Position numbers and translations under genes: made by a program. A DNA stretch of 64,000 nt from JAJZVS01 sp963708095 (GTDB lineage: Bacteria > Pseudomonadota > Alphaproteobacteria > Acetobacterales > Acetobacteraceae): contig OY970182.1 of the NCBI GenBank assembly GCA_963708095.1, positions 4,960,001 to 5,024,000 on the forward strand, in the 5' to 3' direction. Position 1 is the first letter of the stretch. Each line of letters opens with the position of its first letter. The notes under the pieces were generated by a model. It was given only the letters and a program-made list of their open reading frames with translations. It was not told where the DNA came from and made no database searches. This document shows, one piece after another, positions 1 through 9,147 of this stretch.

Positions 1-848
1 GTTCGAGCTTTTGTCGTCGGCGTACGACCAGCCGGGAAAACGGCCCATAGATCCATCGGGGGCAGTTCCCAGTCCTGCAGTACCGCCTTGACGGTGCCGT
101 CGACGATCTCAGGCGCAACCATCCATTCGGATATGATGGCGATCCCCGAATTTGCGAACACCGCCGCGCGCACACCCTCGGCCGCGCTGACGTGCAACTG
201 GCCGTGCAGGATGACCGTCAGTTCGACGCCTTCCCGCCGGAAAGGCCAGACCGCGCCGCCGCCGCTCTGCCCATAGATCACCGCTTGATGCGCGGCGAGG
301 TCGCCCGGGGTCGTCGGCATACCGGCTCGCTCGAAATACGCCGGGGTGCCTACGACCACGTGCCGACACCTTGCGATCCGCCGCGCTGTCAGTGACGAGT
401 CCGCAAGCTTACCCATGCGCAGCGCGACGTCGATGCCTTCCCGGACCAGGTCAATATTCCGATCGTCGAGCACGACCTCCATCTCCAGCTCGGGGTGTTG
501 CGCGAGGAATTCCGGGAGGCATGGCATCAAGTGGATGCGGGCGAACGTCACGGCCGCGGCGACGCACAGCTTGCCAGCCAGGCCGGACCCGGCGCCGCGC
601 GCCGCCAGCTCCGCTTCGTCGGCCTCCTCGATCGACCGTCGTGCCCGTTCATAGAAATTGAGGCCAGCCTCTGTCGGCGCGAGCCCGCGCGTCGTGCGGA
701 CGAGTAGTTTCACCCCGAGCCGATCCTCGAGCTGCGCAATGGACTTGGAGAGTGCGGGCTGGCCGACGCTGAGACGACGGGCGGCGGCGGAAAACGAGCC
801 GGAATCGACCACCTGCACGAAAGTCTGCATGGCCTTCAGCCGATCCAT
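1..848 (-). CDS. LysR-family transcriptional regulator (3' end outside window)
   Basis: Read on the minus strand from ATG at 848, with a GGAGGC ribosome site at 855-860, and still open at base 1, so the C-terminus is missing (about 282 residues visible). The N-terminus MDRLKAMQTFVQVVDSGSFS continues into AARRLSVGQPALSKSIAQLE, the standard LysR winged helix-turn-helix. After it comes the substrate-binding domain, with LPEFLAQHPELEMEV and a conserved DVALRMG segment. It is divergent from the paoA-like gene at 1064, the usual position for the activator of a neighbouring catabolic operon. The inducer cannot be read from the sequence. The family call is secure; control of the pao-like operon is inferred from position. 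Confidence 0.9.
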   Translation of the reverse strand, partial: MDRLKAMQTFVQVVDSGSFSAAARRLSVGQPALSKSIAQLEDRLGVKLLVRTTRGLAPTEAGLNFYERARRSIEEADEAELAARGAGSGLAGKLCVAAAVTFARIHLMPCLPEFLAQHPELEMEVVLDDRNIDLVREGIDVALRMGKLADSSLTARRIARCRHVVVGTPAYFERAGMPTTPGDLAAHQAVIYGQSGGGAVWPFRREGVELTVILHGQLHVSAAEGVRAAVFANSGIAIISEWMVAPEIVDGTVKAVLQDWELPPMDLWAVFPAGRTPTTKAR

Positions 849-862
849 ATATATGCCTCCCA

Positions 863-886
863 GGACTGGGCCTTATCGCCCAGACC
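863..886. promoter_or_regulatory. candidate LysR operator (inverted repeat)
   Basis: CTGGGC-N6-GCCCAG is a perfect inverted repeat that extends outward to 9-bp arms with one mismatch. It lies just upstream of the LysR ribosome site, in the 215-bp divergent gap before the pao-like operon. Inverted repeats at this position are typical autoregulatory LysR sites. Its binding role is inference. Confidence 0.4.
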
Positions 887-1063
887 TTACTGCCACCTCG
901 CAAACGGAATAGCCATCCTCCCCGAACCGCCGACCGGGATCCCACTTTCCGTACAGGAATAGAGCTTATGAATTCGCAGTGCGTGCCGTTCCCGGCTGCG
1001 AAGTCTTAGCATCATCGCACCGCTGGCGCGAAACTGCCGCCCCTCGCGTGAAAGGTACGGACT

Positions 1064-1651
1064 ATGGTCAACGCAAGCACAGCCCCGTCGGACACGCCCG
1101 GAGAGACCGCGCCCTTGGTGGTCTGGAAAATGGGGAAGATCCATCTGAGCGTCACCGTCAACGGGCAAGCGTGCGGGATCGCCGTCGAGCCGGGGACCAC
1201 TCTGTTGGAAGCGCTGCGTGACGGGCTCGGCCTGACCGGGACGAAGAAGGGTTGCGACCGCGGCGAGTGCGGCGCCTGTACCGTTCACGTCGATGACCGC
1301 CGAATGCTGTCCTGCATGACCTTGGCGGCGATGCAGGAAGGCAAGCGCATCACGACCATCGAGAGCCTGGAGCAAGACGGAAACCTCCACCCGCTCCAGG
1401 CGGCCTTCATCGAGCGTGACGGCTTCCAATGCGGCTTCTGTACGTCCGGGCAGATCATGTCGGGCATCGCCGTCATCGAAGAGGCGAAGGCCGGCTGGCC
1501 GAGCGCCGCCACGGCGGACGTTGCTCGGCCGTTCACGATTGCGGATCTGTCGAAGGCGGAAATTCGCGAGCGGATGAGCGGAAATCTCTGCCGCTGCGCT
1601 TGCTACCCCAACATCGTCGATGCCGTGGCCGATGCCGCCGGGAGGCCCTGA
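1064..1651 (+). CDS. paoA: PaoA-like [2Fe-2S] subunit of a molybdenum aldehyde oxidoreductase
   Basis: This 195-residue electron-transfer subunit of a xanthine oxidase-family enzyme passes electrons between the molybdenum and FAD subunits. The ferredoxin-type cluster has the C-x4-C-x2-C-x11-C pattern in GCDRGECGACTVHV followed by MLSC. The second, helical cluster shows QCGFCTSGQI and NLCRCACYPNIVDA. The sequence closely follows E. coli PaoA (YagT), including RERMSGN. The ATG at 1064 has AAAGG at 1051-1055; an internal ATG at 1130 is the alternative. E. coli PaoA carries a Tat signal, but no twin-arginine leader is visible here, so the complex may be cytoplasmic. It is first gene of a three-subunit operon and 3 bp from the next gene. 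Confidence 0.9.
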   Translation: MVNASTAPSDTPGETAPLVVWKMGKIHLSVTVNGQACGIAVEPGTTLLEALRDGLGLTGTKKGCDRGECGACTVHVDDRRMLSCMTLAAMQEGKRITTIESLEQDGNLHPLQAAFIERDGFQCGFCTSGQIMSGIAVIEEAKAGWPSAATADVARPFTIADLSKAEIRERMSGNLCRCACYPNIVDAVADAAGRP

Positions 1652-1654
1652 GTC

Positions 1655-2650
1655 ATGCAGGTAGCCGCTCTCGCAAGGACCGAGGATCCCGCCAAGGCAA
1701 TCGCCGTCCATGCTCAGGATCCCCAACTCGCCTTCATCGCCGGCGGCACCGATCTTCTCGGGCTGATCAAGGACCGTGCGGCTCTTCCCGAGCGACTGCT
1801 GGACATCAACCATCTTCCCGACATGGCTCGGATAGAGGCGCTTCCGAACGGCGACCTGCGGATCGGCGCGCTCGCCCGCATGAGCGACCTCGCCGCGCAT
1901 CCGGACGTGCGCGCACGCTTTCCGGTTGTCACGGAGGCGCTGTTGTTCGCCGCATCCGGACAGCTGCGCAACATGGCGTCGATCGGTGGAAACATCATGC
2001 AGCGCACGCGTTGCGCCTATTTCCGCGACGAAGACGGGCTCCCTTGCAACAAGCGGCGTCCTGGCTCGGGCTGCTCGGCTCGCAACGGCATCAATCGCAA
2101 TCACGCCATCTTCGGGTGGTCGGACGCCTGCGTCGCTACCAATGCTTCCGATGTGGCTGTGGCATTCGCCGCGCTCGATGCCAAGGTCGTCGTGCGCAGC
2201 CCGAACGGAGTGCGATCGATTCCGTTCGCCGAGTTCCATCGCCTGCCCGGCGACGTGCCGGAGCGAGACACTGTCCTCGGTCGAGGCGATTTGATCATCG
2301 CGATCGAAGTCCCGGCCAGCCCCGAAGGACGCACCTCTCATTACCTCAAGGTCCGCGATCGTCAATCTTACGAGTTTGCGCTTGTATCGACAGCGGCTGC
2401 GGTCGCAATGGACGGGCAGCACATAATTTCGGCGCGGTTGGCTTTGGGCGGTGTCGCACACAAGCCCTGGCGGCTCACCGATGCCGAGGGGGCGCTACGG
2501 GGAGTGTCGTTGGACGACGTTGACGCGCTCCGGTCCGCGATCTCCCTGTCATTCGTTGATGCTCGTCCGCTCGCCCACAACGCATTCAAGATCGAGCTTG
2601 CGCAACGCGCCGCCTTGCGCGCGTTGCAAACCGCCGGAGCACGCGCATGA
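1655..2650 (+). CDS. paoB: PaoB-like FAD-binding subunit of the aldehyde oxidoreductase
   Basis: This 331-residue FAD subunit accepts electrons from the iron-sulfur subunit. FAD-binding signatures are FIAGGTDLLGLIK near residue 30 and ASGQLRNMASIGGN near residue 105. The following QRTRCAYFRDEDGLPCNKRR and PGSGCSA hold the cysteines that bind the extra [4Fe-4S] cluster typical of the PaoB subgroup and absent from ordinary xanthine dehydrogenase FAD subunits. The C-terminal ALGGVAHKPWR also matches PaoB. GGGAGG lies upstream of ATG 1655, and the stop overlaps the paoC-like start, which implies translational coupling. Confidence 0.9.
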   Translation: MQVAALARTEDPAKAIAVHAQDPQLAFIAGGTDLLGLIKDRAALPERLLDINHLPDMARIEALPNGDLRIGALARMSDLAAHPDVRARFPVVTEALLFAASGQLRNMASIGGNIMQRTRCAYFRDEDGLPCNKRRPGSGCSARNGINRNHAIFGWSDACVATNASDVAVAFAALDAKVVVRSPNGVRSIPFAEFHRLPGDVPERDTVLGRGDLIIAIEVPASPEGRTSHYLKVRDRQSYEFALVSTAAAVAMDGQHIISARLALGGVAHKPWRLTDAEGALRGVSLDDVDALRSAISLSFVDARPLAHNAFKIELAQRAALRALQTAGARA

Positions 2651-4860
2651 ACGCCATCGGACAATCGCTCTCGCGCGCCGACGGGCGGCTGAAGGTGACC
2701 GGCGGCGCCCGGTACACGGCCGATATTCCGGTCACCGGCGCCGCGCACGCGGTCATCGTCCACAGCGCCATCGCCAATGGGCGGACCGTCTCGATCGACA
2801 CTTCTGTTGCCGAAAAGCAGCCCGGTGTCATTGCGATATTCACCTGTCGCAACATGCCGCGCCTCAATCCGACGCCCAGGCCCTGGAGCCACCTTCGTCC
2901 GCATGGACAAGGCTATTTGCCTCTCCAGGACGACAAAATCCATTACGCCGGCCAGCCGATAGCCCTGGTCGTCGCGGACACGCTTGCCCAGGCGTTGCAC
3001 GCTGGGACCTTGATCGAGATTCAGTACGAGGCGGGAAAACCAACGGTATTCGGCCCGCACAGCGTGGACAAGGCATTCGATCCTCCGCAATTCCTCTGGC
3101 CGGTCAACTCGTCGGTCGGCGATGCCCGGAAGGCGCTCACCGCGGCGGCCGTGAAGATCGAGCAGACCTACACGACCGCCGATCGTCACCACAATCAGAT
3201 GGAGCCCCATGCGACGACGGCGGTCTGGGAGGCCGATGGCACGCTGACGCTCTACGACACGACCCAGCACATCTTCGGCGCCAAGGAGCTGGTTGCGGTC
3301 GTGCTCGGGATTCCGCCCGAGAGGATCAATGTCGTGTCCCGGTTCCTCGGCGGCGGGTTCGGCGGGAAAGCCTATGTGTGGCCACACACCTTGATGGCCG
3401 CCATTGCTGCCAAGGCGATCGACCGGCCGGTCCACATCCAGCTTACGCGCGCCCAAATGTATTCGATGGCGGGACACCAGCCGGCAACCATCCAGACGAT
3501 CTCGCTGGGCGCGGACCACGACGGCAAGCTCGTGGGAATCGAGCATCAGAGCATTTCACCAACATCCGTCTTCGACAACTATATCGAATACGCCGCGCTC
3601 TCGTCGCGGTCGTTGTGGCCGGCGCGCGGCGGAATATCGACGACCCACAAGATCGTCCACGTCAACCGCAACACGCCGACGGCGATGCGCTCCCCGCACG
3701 AGGCGCTCGGCCATTTCGCGCTCGAGAGCGCAATGGACGAGCTGGCCTATGCAACCGGCGTCGATCCGGTCGTTCTGCGCCTGCTCAACGATACCCAGAT
3801 CGATCCGCATAGCGGTCGCCCTTTTTCCACGCGCGCTCTGAGCAAATGCCTGACCGAAGGCGCCGCGCGGTTCGGCTGGGACAAGCGGACGCCCGAGCCG
3901 CGCTCGATGCGCGACGGGCGCTATCTCATCGGCCAGGGCGTGGCGGCGGCGATCTACACGCACTGGCGCTGGCCGGCGAAGGCGCGCGTCACGCTGAACT
4001 GCGACGGGACAGCGCTGGTCGAGACAGGGTCGCATGACCTCGGCACGGGCACCTATACCGTCATGCAGCAGGTCGCCGCCGATGCGCTCGGGCTTGCGCC
4101 TGAAAAGGTGACCGTGCGGCTCGGTGATACGCGACTCCCCGCGTCGCACGCATCGATCGGCTCGGCCACGATGGCCAATGCCGGCGCCTCGGTGATGTTG
4201 GCGGCGAAGGTCGTCCGCGATCGAGCGGTCGGGCTCGCCCTCGAGGGAAAGGACGCGCCTTTCTCCGGAGCGGAAGCTGAAAAGGTGGTCGTCGCCGACG
4301 GCACGCTGGCTCTGGCGGGGAAGAATCTGAACATCACCTATGCCGAATTGCTCGCGCGCAACGAGCTTTCCAGTCTGGCGGGCGACGGAGACTACGATCC
4401 CGTCGAAGAGGCGATGGGGCCGAAAGCGATCTTCAGCTTCGGCGCGGTCTTCGCGGAAGTGCGGGTCGATCCGGATTTCGGGACGGTGCGCGTGAACCGC
4501 GTCGTCGGCGCCTACGACGCCGGCCGGATCATCAATCCCAAGACCGCCCGCAGCCAGGCGATCGGCGGCATCATCTGGGGCGTGGGCCAGGCCCTGCTCG
4601 AACAGTCGGAGACGGATCCGACGACAGGCCGCTTCGTCAACCGCAACTACTCCGGCTATCTCGTGCCGACCAACGCCGACATCCCCGAGCTCGACGTCCT
4701 GTTCGTCGGCGCGTTCGACGAAGAGGCGAGCCCGCTCGGCGCCAAAGGCCTCGGTGAGCTGACGGCCGTATCCGTGGCGCCGGCAATCGCGAATGCCGCC
4801 TACCACGCGACCGGCACGCGCATACGCGATCTGCCGATCACGATCGAGAAGCTGTTGTGA
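2647..4860 (+). CDS. paoC: PaoC-like molybdenum cofactor-binding catalytic subunit
   Basis: The 737-residue catalytic subunit oxidises aldehydes to acids at a molybdenum-pterin centre; the exact substrate is unknown. It has the N-terminal aldehyde oxidase a/b hammerhead, then the Mo-binding domain with RFLGGGFGGKAYVWPHTLMA. Near the C-terminus GAKGLGELTAVSVAPAIANA places the catalytic glutamate at about residue 704, as in E. coli PaoC. Its length matches the family (about 730). The start overlaps the paoB-like stop. The dedicated cofactor-inserting chaperone (PaoD/XdhC) is not in the window, so it must be supplied elsewhere if the enzyme is active. Confidence 0.9.
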   Translation: MNAIGQSLSRADGRLKVTGGARYTADIPVTGAAHAVIVHSAIANGRTVSIDTSVAEKQPGVIAIFTCRNMPRLNPTPRPWSHLRPHGQGYLPLQDDKIHYAGQPIALVVADTLAQALHAGTLIEIQYEAGKPTVFGPHSVDKAFDPPQFLWPVNSSVGDARKALTAAAVKIEQTYTTADRHHNQMEPHATTAVWEADGTLTLYDTTQHIFGAKELVAVVLGIPPERINVVSRFLGGGFGGKAYVWPHTLMAAIAAKAIDRPVHIQLTRAQMYSMAGHQPATIQTISLGADHDGKLVGIEHQSISPTSVFDNYIEYAALSSRSLWPARGGISTTHKIVHVNRNTPTAMRSPHEALGHFALESAMDELAYATGVDPVVLRLLNDTQIDPHSGRPFSTRALSKCLTEGAARFGWDKRTPEPRSMRDGRYLIGQGVAAAIYTHWRWPAKARVTLNCDGTALVETGSHDLGTGTYTVMQQVAADALGLAPEKVTVRLGDTRLPASHASIGSATMANAGASVMLAAKVVRDRAVGLALEGKDAPFSGAEAEKVVVADGTLALAGKNLNITYAELLARNELSSLAGDGDYDPVEEAMGPKAIFSFGAVFAEVRVDPDFGTVRVNRVVGAYDAGRIINPKTARSQAIGGIIWGVGQALLEQSETDPTTGRFVNRNYSGYLVPTNADIPELDVLFVGAFDEEASPLGAKGLGELTAVSVAPAIANAAYHATGTRIRDLPITIEKLL

Positions 4861-4895
4861 AGCGGGCCGCGCCCGCGAGCCAAAGGAGAACGTCC

Positions 4896-6296
4896 ATGTC
4901 GGAACCGGAACGCTTCGAAATCCTGATCCTCGGCAGCGGACAGGGCGGCAAGCTGCTCGCCTGGCACCTGGCGCAAACGGGGCGACGGGTGGCGGTCGTG
5001 GAACGCCGGTGGGTCGGCGGCTCATGCCCCAACATCGCCTGCCTGCCCAGCAAGAACGAGATTTGGAGCGCCAGGGTGGCGCACCTGGTGCGCAACGCGG
5101 CGCAATTCGGCCTCGACACCGGACCCGTCAAGCTCGATATGGCGAAGGTTCGCCAGCGCAAGCGTGACATGGTCGACGGCTCGGTTGCCGCGCATCTGGA
5201 GAACTATCGGGCAAGCGGTGCAGAGCTGATCATGGGGACCGGGCGTTTCGTGGCTCCGAAGACGCTCGAAGTGCGCCTCAACGACGGCGGGATGCGGGTG
5301 CTCACGGGCGATCAGGTGTTCCTGGACGTCGGCACGCACGCTACGATCCCGGACGTGCCCGGCCTCGCTGCGGCGGAACCGCTCACGCATATCGAAGCCC
5401 TGGAGCTCGATCATTTGCCATCGCACATGGTCGTGATCGGTGGCGGCTATGTCGGTCTCGAACTGGCTCAAGCCTATCGTCGCTTTGGCAGTGAGGTCAC
5501 TGTCGTTGAACAGGGTCCGCGTCTGATGGGGCGTGAGGATCCCGATGTCGTGGAGGAGATGCAGCGGATCCTTGGTGAGGAGGGCATCCGGTTCATCGTG
5601 TCCGCGCAGCCGCTCGGGGTACGCGGCCGCTCCGGCCAGGAGGTCAGTCTGGCTGTACGCGTTGGCTCGGGCGAGCAGAAGATCGAAGGCAGCCACTTGT
5701 TGGTCGCCGCCGGACGGCGGGCGAATACGGCAGGCGTCGGCCTAGCCGAGGCCGGCGTCGAGCTGGACGATCGTGGCTATATCCGCGTGAATGACCGATT
5801 GCAGACGACGGCGCCGGGGGTATGGGCGATCGGCGAATGCGCCGGCAGCCCGCAATTCACGCACGTGTCCGTCGACGACTTTACGATTGTGCGTGACAAT
5901 CTTGCCGGAGGTAACCGCAGCACGCGCGACCGGCTGGTCCCATACTGCATGTTCACCGACCCCGAACTCGCCCGCGTGGGTCTCAGCGAAGGCGAGGCGC
6001 AGCGTCTCGGCATACCGGTACGCATTGCCAAGCTGCCGGTGAGCGCCGTGCTACGGACGCTGACGACCGGCGAAAGCAAAGGCTTCATGAAGGCGCTCGT
6101 GGCCGAGAGCGACGGCCGCATTCTCGGCTTCACGATGATCGGCGCCGATGCCGATGGACTCCTCGCCGCGATGCAAATGGCGATATTGGCGAAGCTGCCC
6201 TATCCGATGGTTCGCGACGCCATCTTTGCGCATCCGACCATGGCGGAGGGCCTCGGAGCGTTGTTCGCGAACGTCCCCCGGCCGCATGCACAATGA
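4896..6296 (+). CDS. FAD-dependent pyridine nucleotide-disulfide oxidoreductase (dihydrolipoamide dehydrogenase/mercuric reductase-like)
   Basis: About 466 residues, started at ATG 4896 because AAAGGAGA at 4882-4889 sits in front of it; the same frame is open back to 4857. The FAD dinucleotide fold is ILILGSGQGGKLLAWHLA and the NAD(P) fold is MVVIGGGYVGLELAQAYRRF. The redox-active pair C44/C49 lies in GGSCPNIACLPSK. The C-terminal FAHPTMAEG carries the conserved catalytic His and Glu. The substrate is not clear: it is neither an obvious MerA (no terminal Cys pair) nor an E3 beside a 2-oxoacid complex. It directly follows the pao-like operon and is probably co-transcribed with it. Confidence 0.85.
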   Translation: MSEPERFEILILGSGQGGKLLAWHLAQTGRRVAVVERRWVGGSCPNIACLPSKNEIWSARVAHLVRNAAQFGLDTGPVKLDMAKVRQRKRDMVDGSVAAHLENYRASGAELIMGTGRFVAPKTLEVRLNDGGMRVLTGDQVFLDVGTHATIPDVPGLAAAEPLTHIEALELDHLPSHMVVIGGGYVGLELAQAYRRFGSEVTVVEQGPRLMGREDPDVVEEMQRILGEEGIRFIVSAQPLGVRGRSGQEVSLAVRVGSGEQKIEGSHLLVAAGRRANTAGVGLAEAGVELDDRGYIRVNDRLQTTAPGVWAIGECAGSPQFTHVSVDDFTIVRDNLAGGNRSTRDRLVPYCMFTDPELARVGLSEGEAQRLGIPVRIAKLPVSAVLRTLTTGESKGFMKALVAESDGRILGFTMIGADADGLLAAMQMAILAKLPYPMVRDAIFAHPTMAEGLGALFANVPRPHAQ

Positions 6297-6342
6297 GCGT
6301 CGATTTCGGGTGACCTTGACGTTGTCTTATCGGAGGAAATCC

Positions 6343-7113
6343 ATGAATCGCTTTGGTACCTATCGTGACAGATTTCCCAACGCTCGCCTTACGCGTTCGG
6401 AGAGCGGAGTGTTGGAAGTGGCGCTTCACACCAATGGGGGCACGCTGGTCTTCAACGGGCATACCCATGAACAGTTCGTCGACCTGTTTCACGCGATCGG
6501 CTCGGATACCGATAACCGCGTGGTCATCTTGACCGGCAGCGGCGACGCGTTCATGGAATCGATCACCCCCGACGGGTTCGACTTCTTCACTCCGCAAGGT
6601 TATGACAAAATCTATCGCGAGGGCAAAAAGGTCCTTATGAACATCCTCGACATCGGGGCGCCGATGATCGCCGCGGTGAACGGGCCTGTGCGGCTGCACT
6701 CCGAGTACCTCCTGCTCTGCGACATCGTCCTCGCCACTCCATCGACGGTTTTCCAGGACAAGCCCCATTTCGAGTTCGGCATCGTGTCCGGCGACGGGGT
6801 CAATCTACTGTGGCAGGAAGCGATCGGCACCATACGAGGCCGCTACTTCATTCTCACCCGCCAGGAGCTCGACGCTGAGACCGCCAAGGATTGGGGCGCG
6901 GTGAACGAGATCGTGCCGACCGACAGGCTCCTCGCACGCGCGCGCGAGATCGCGGAAGGACTCGCCAAGCTCCCTCCGCTGACTTCGAGTTACACGCGCA
7001 TTGCGCTGACTTAAAAGCTTCGGCGCATTATTGACGAAGGCGTTGGCTACGGGCTTGCCTTGGAGGGCATCAGCGCCGCCGATGTCGCCCGTTCGATGAC
7101 GGGGAAGGACTGA
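6343..7113 (+). pseudogene. enoyl-CoA hydratase/isomerase family protein, interrupted by an in-frame stop
   Basis: ATG 6343 follows GGAGGA at 6332-6337. The first 223 residues form a crotonase fold (VVILTGSGDAFMES, APMIAAVNGPVRLHSE, CDIVLATPSTVFQDKPHFEF). Translation stops at TAA 7012-7014 after YTRIALT. In the same frame a further 32 codons continue the family sequence (KLRRIIDEGVGYGLALEGIS, then AADVARSMTGKD) to TGA 7111-7113. A single CAA-to-TAA change (Gln to stop) explains this. The lost piece is the C-terminal helix region that packs against the active site and trimer partner. Either the gene is damaged or a shortened protein is made. Confidence 0.8.
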
Positions 7114-7447
7114 TTATGCGGATAACGGTGGGCGCGCGACGGCACGAACTGCGCAAACCGGACGTTCGATCCACCAGGACCCCAGGTCTGGGTATGGCGC
7201 GAAGCAGCCGGCCAATGGTTGCTGTTTCGCGCCCATCCTGGCTGTGGGCGCGCCAGGCCGAAATCACGCGGACGGGTGCCCGGCCGGGCGAACAGATGCT
7301 GCTAAGGCCTACACTTTCACTCAGCTCGTCCAAGAAGTGCTTCTTCCCTCCAGCGGCGTGGTGAGTTCGCGGCCATTCTAATCTGGCTCGCCCCCATTTC
7401 TGGGTCGGTTCATGTGGCCATTCAGGTTGGCCCCGCTGCTGTTCTCC
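7114..7447. other. intergenic stretch, no recognisable gene
   Basis: This stretch lies between the interrupted hydratase and the 3' end of the minus-strand beta-propeller gene. Short open frames exist on both strands but none resembles a known family or has a good ribosome site. It may be leftover sequence from the decay seen on both sides. Confidence 0.5.
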
Positions 7448-8275
7448 TCATCCAAAGAAGATCACAGCCTGGCCGTTCAGGCCTGCGAGGTTGGCGACCG
7501 CGCCCAGACATTTGCCCGTTGCGAAATCGAACGCGACGACGTCGTTCTGCGCCACGCAGTAGAGCTTGCCGTCCGGTCCGAAGCGAAGCCCACGCGGTTT
7601 TTCGAATCTCGTCAGCGGATCCGGAGCCAGGACGCGAACGAGATAGCCATCGGTTCGATCGTACTCGCGGATTGTCGTCACCGCACCCGGAGCGCCGAAC
7701 GGATGCTCACTGCTCACGACCACATTTCCGTTTGGTGCGATGGCGAGATCGAGCGGGCTGAGCTCCGCATCGACCACCTTCCACGACGGGAGAATGCGTC
7801 GCTCCGAACCGAATGCCAGAATTGTGTTGGCGCCTTCACCACCCGGACCGATGCCGGACGAGAGAAAGAGGGTGCCATCGTGTCCGAACGCAAAACCACG
7901 CGGAAACGGGACCACCGACGGCGGAAGCGCAGGTTCGCCCGGGCTCGCGAGGGTCGGTGCGAAAGCCACGATCGTCCGCGAACCGCGCGAGCCTACGTAG
8001 TACCGGCCATCGGGTCCGAAGTTGCCGCCGCCCGGGTTCAACCCAGCTATTACGCCGCTGTCGCGCACCACCCGGCCTGTGCCGTCGAGCGCCAGGATGC
8101 GGTCGGAGCCACTATTGAGAAACAGCAACCCGCCCTCGGCGCCGAGCCCTCGCGGATCTGAAACGCGAGTGTCCTCGGTGAACGGCCCGAGTGGTTGCCC
8201 GCTCCGGTCGAAGGCCAGCAGCTTGCCGTAACCTGCACCGTTGATACCGGAGGCGCTCGTGACCAGGAGAAGCAT
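7448..8275 (-). CDS. NHL/SMP-30-like beta-propeller protein
   Basis: 275 residues from ATG 8275, which is preceded by AGGAAAT; an open frame runs further upstream but lacks support. The protein is a series of propeller-blade repeats with the pattern PRGLGAEGGLLFLNSGSDRI, then NFGPDGRYYVGS, FAFGHDGTLFLSSG, DLAIAPNGNVVVSS and GLRFGPDGKLYCV, about five or six blades. No signal peptide is clear. Such propellers include lactonases and ligand-binding or scaffold proteins; catalytic residues cannot be assigned here, so no reaction is proposed. It is the only intact minus-strand gene of this block and is divergent from the broken AhpD-like gene. Confidence 0.7.
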   Translation of the reverse strand: MLLLVTSASGINGAGYGKLLAFDRSGQPLGPFTEDTRVSDPRGLGAEGGLLFLNSGSDRILALDGTGRVVRDSGVIAGLNPGGGNFGPDGRYYVGSRGSRTIVAFAPTLASPGEPALPPSVVPFPRGFAFGHDGTLFLSSGIGPGGEGANTILAFGSERRILPSWKVVDAELSPLDLAIAPNGNVVVSSEHPFGAPGAVTTIREYDRTDGYLVRVLAPDPLTRFEKPRGLRFGPDGKLYCVAQNDVVAFDFATGKCLGAVANLAGLNGQAVIFFG

Positions 8276-8543
8276 GCGAAATTTCCTGCACTGAGGACAC
8301 CGGGTACGATCGGTCGCGCGCGGCCACTTCGATGCTACGAGCCTCCAGCGACACCAACCAGCTTCGACCGGATGATAGCTTCTATTCCTGCTTGGAATGC
8401 AACCAGGAGCGTGGTCGACCGGCCAAGCTGGCCCATTCCACACGGGAACGGATCATATCGCTCCAGCGTATCTGTCGTGGCGACGCGGAATGGACCATCC
8501 TCCAGCCACATCGTCTCGGTGTTTTGCCAAAGGGAGAACGCAG

Positions 8544-9118
8544 ATGATCAATGGCTTCACGCTTCACGATACCTCCACCGCACCGGCGGCTTCGGCCGAG
8601 ATCTTGAACGGCATTCAGAAGGCCTGGGGCTTCGTGCCCAACCTCCACCGCGCGCTGGCCGAGAGCCCCGCCGCGCTCGAGGCCTATGCCGCCCTTTGGG
8701 GCATGGCTGAGAAGACCGGCTTTACGCCCCAGGAGCGCAACATCGCCTACCTCGCCATCATCTACGAAAACGAGTGCACGTACTGCATGGCCGGACACAC
8801 AATCTGTCCCGCATGGCCAAGGTGGAGCCCGACGCCATCGCCGCGGTTCGCGAGGGCCGACCGATCGCGGACTCAAAGCTCGAGGCGTTGCGCCAGTTTG
8901 CCGCGAAGATCACGCGCCAGCGCGGGGCAGTGAGCGAGGCCGATGTGTCCGCTTTCAAGGCCGCCGGATACGACAATCGCGCGGTGCTCGATGTGCTCGT
9001 TCTCGCCGCGACCAAGCTGATCTCCAATTACACGAACCATCTCGCGCAGACCCCGAACGACGCTTTCATGAAGGGCGCCGAGTGGACCGCGCCGGGCAAG
9101 CTGAAGTCCGCCGCCTGA
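8544..9118 (+). pseudogene. AhpD-like (carboxymuconolactone decarboxylase family) protein, frameshifted
   Basis: ATG 8544 follows AGGGAGAA. The first frame gives FTLHDTSTAPAASAEILNGI, then AWGFVPNLHRALAESPAALE and ENECTYCMAGHT. This includes the C-x2-C and His of the AhpD-type peroxidase motif. After GHT the reading is lost, and the family sequence resumes in another frame (NLSRMAKVEPDAIAAVREGR to NAFMKGAEWTAPGKLKSAA) up to TGA 9118. Inserting one base in the ACACACAATC run near 8803 restores a normal protein of about 191 residues. Either a 1-bp deletion or an assembly error is possible; neighbouring genes are also broken, which favours real decay. Confidence 0.8.
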
Positions 9119-9147
9119 TCCAATTGCGAGCCGCCCCGGCGATAACG

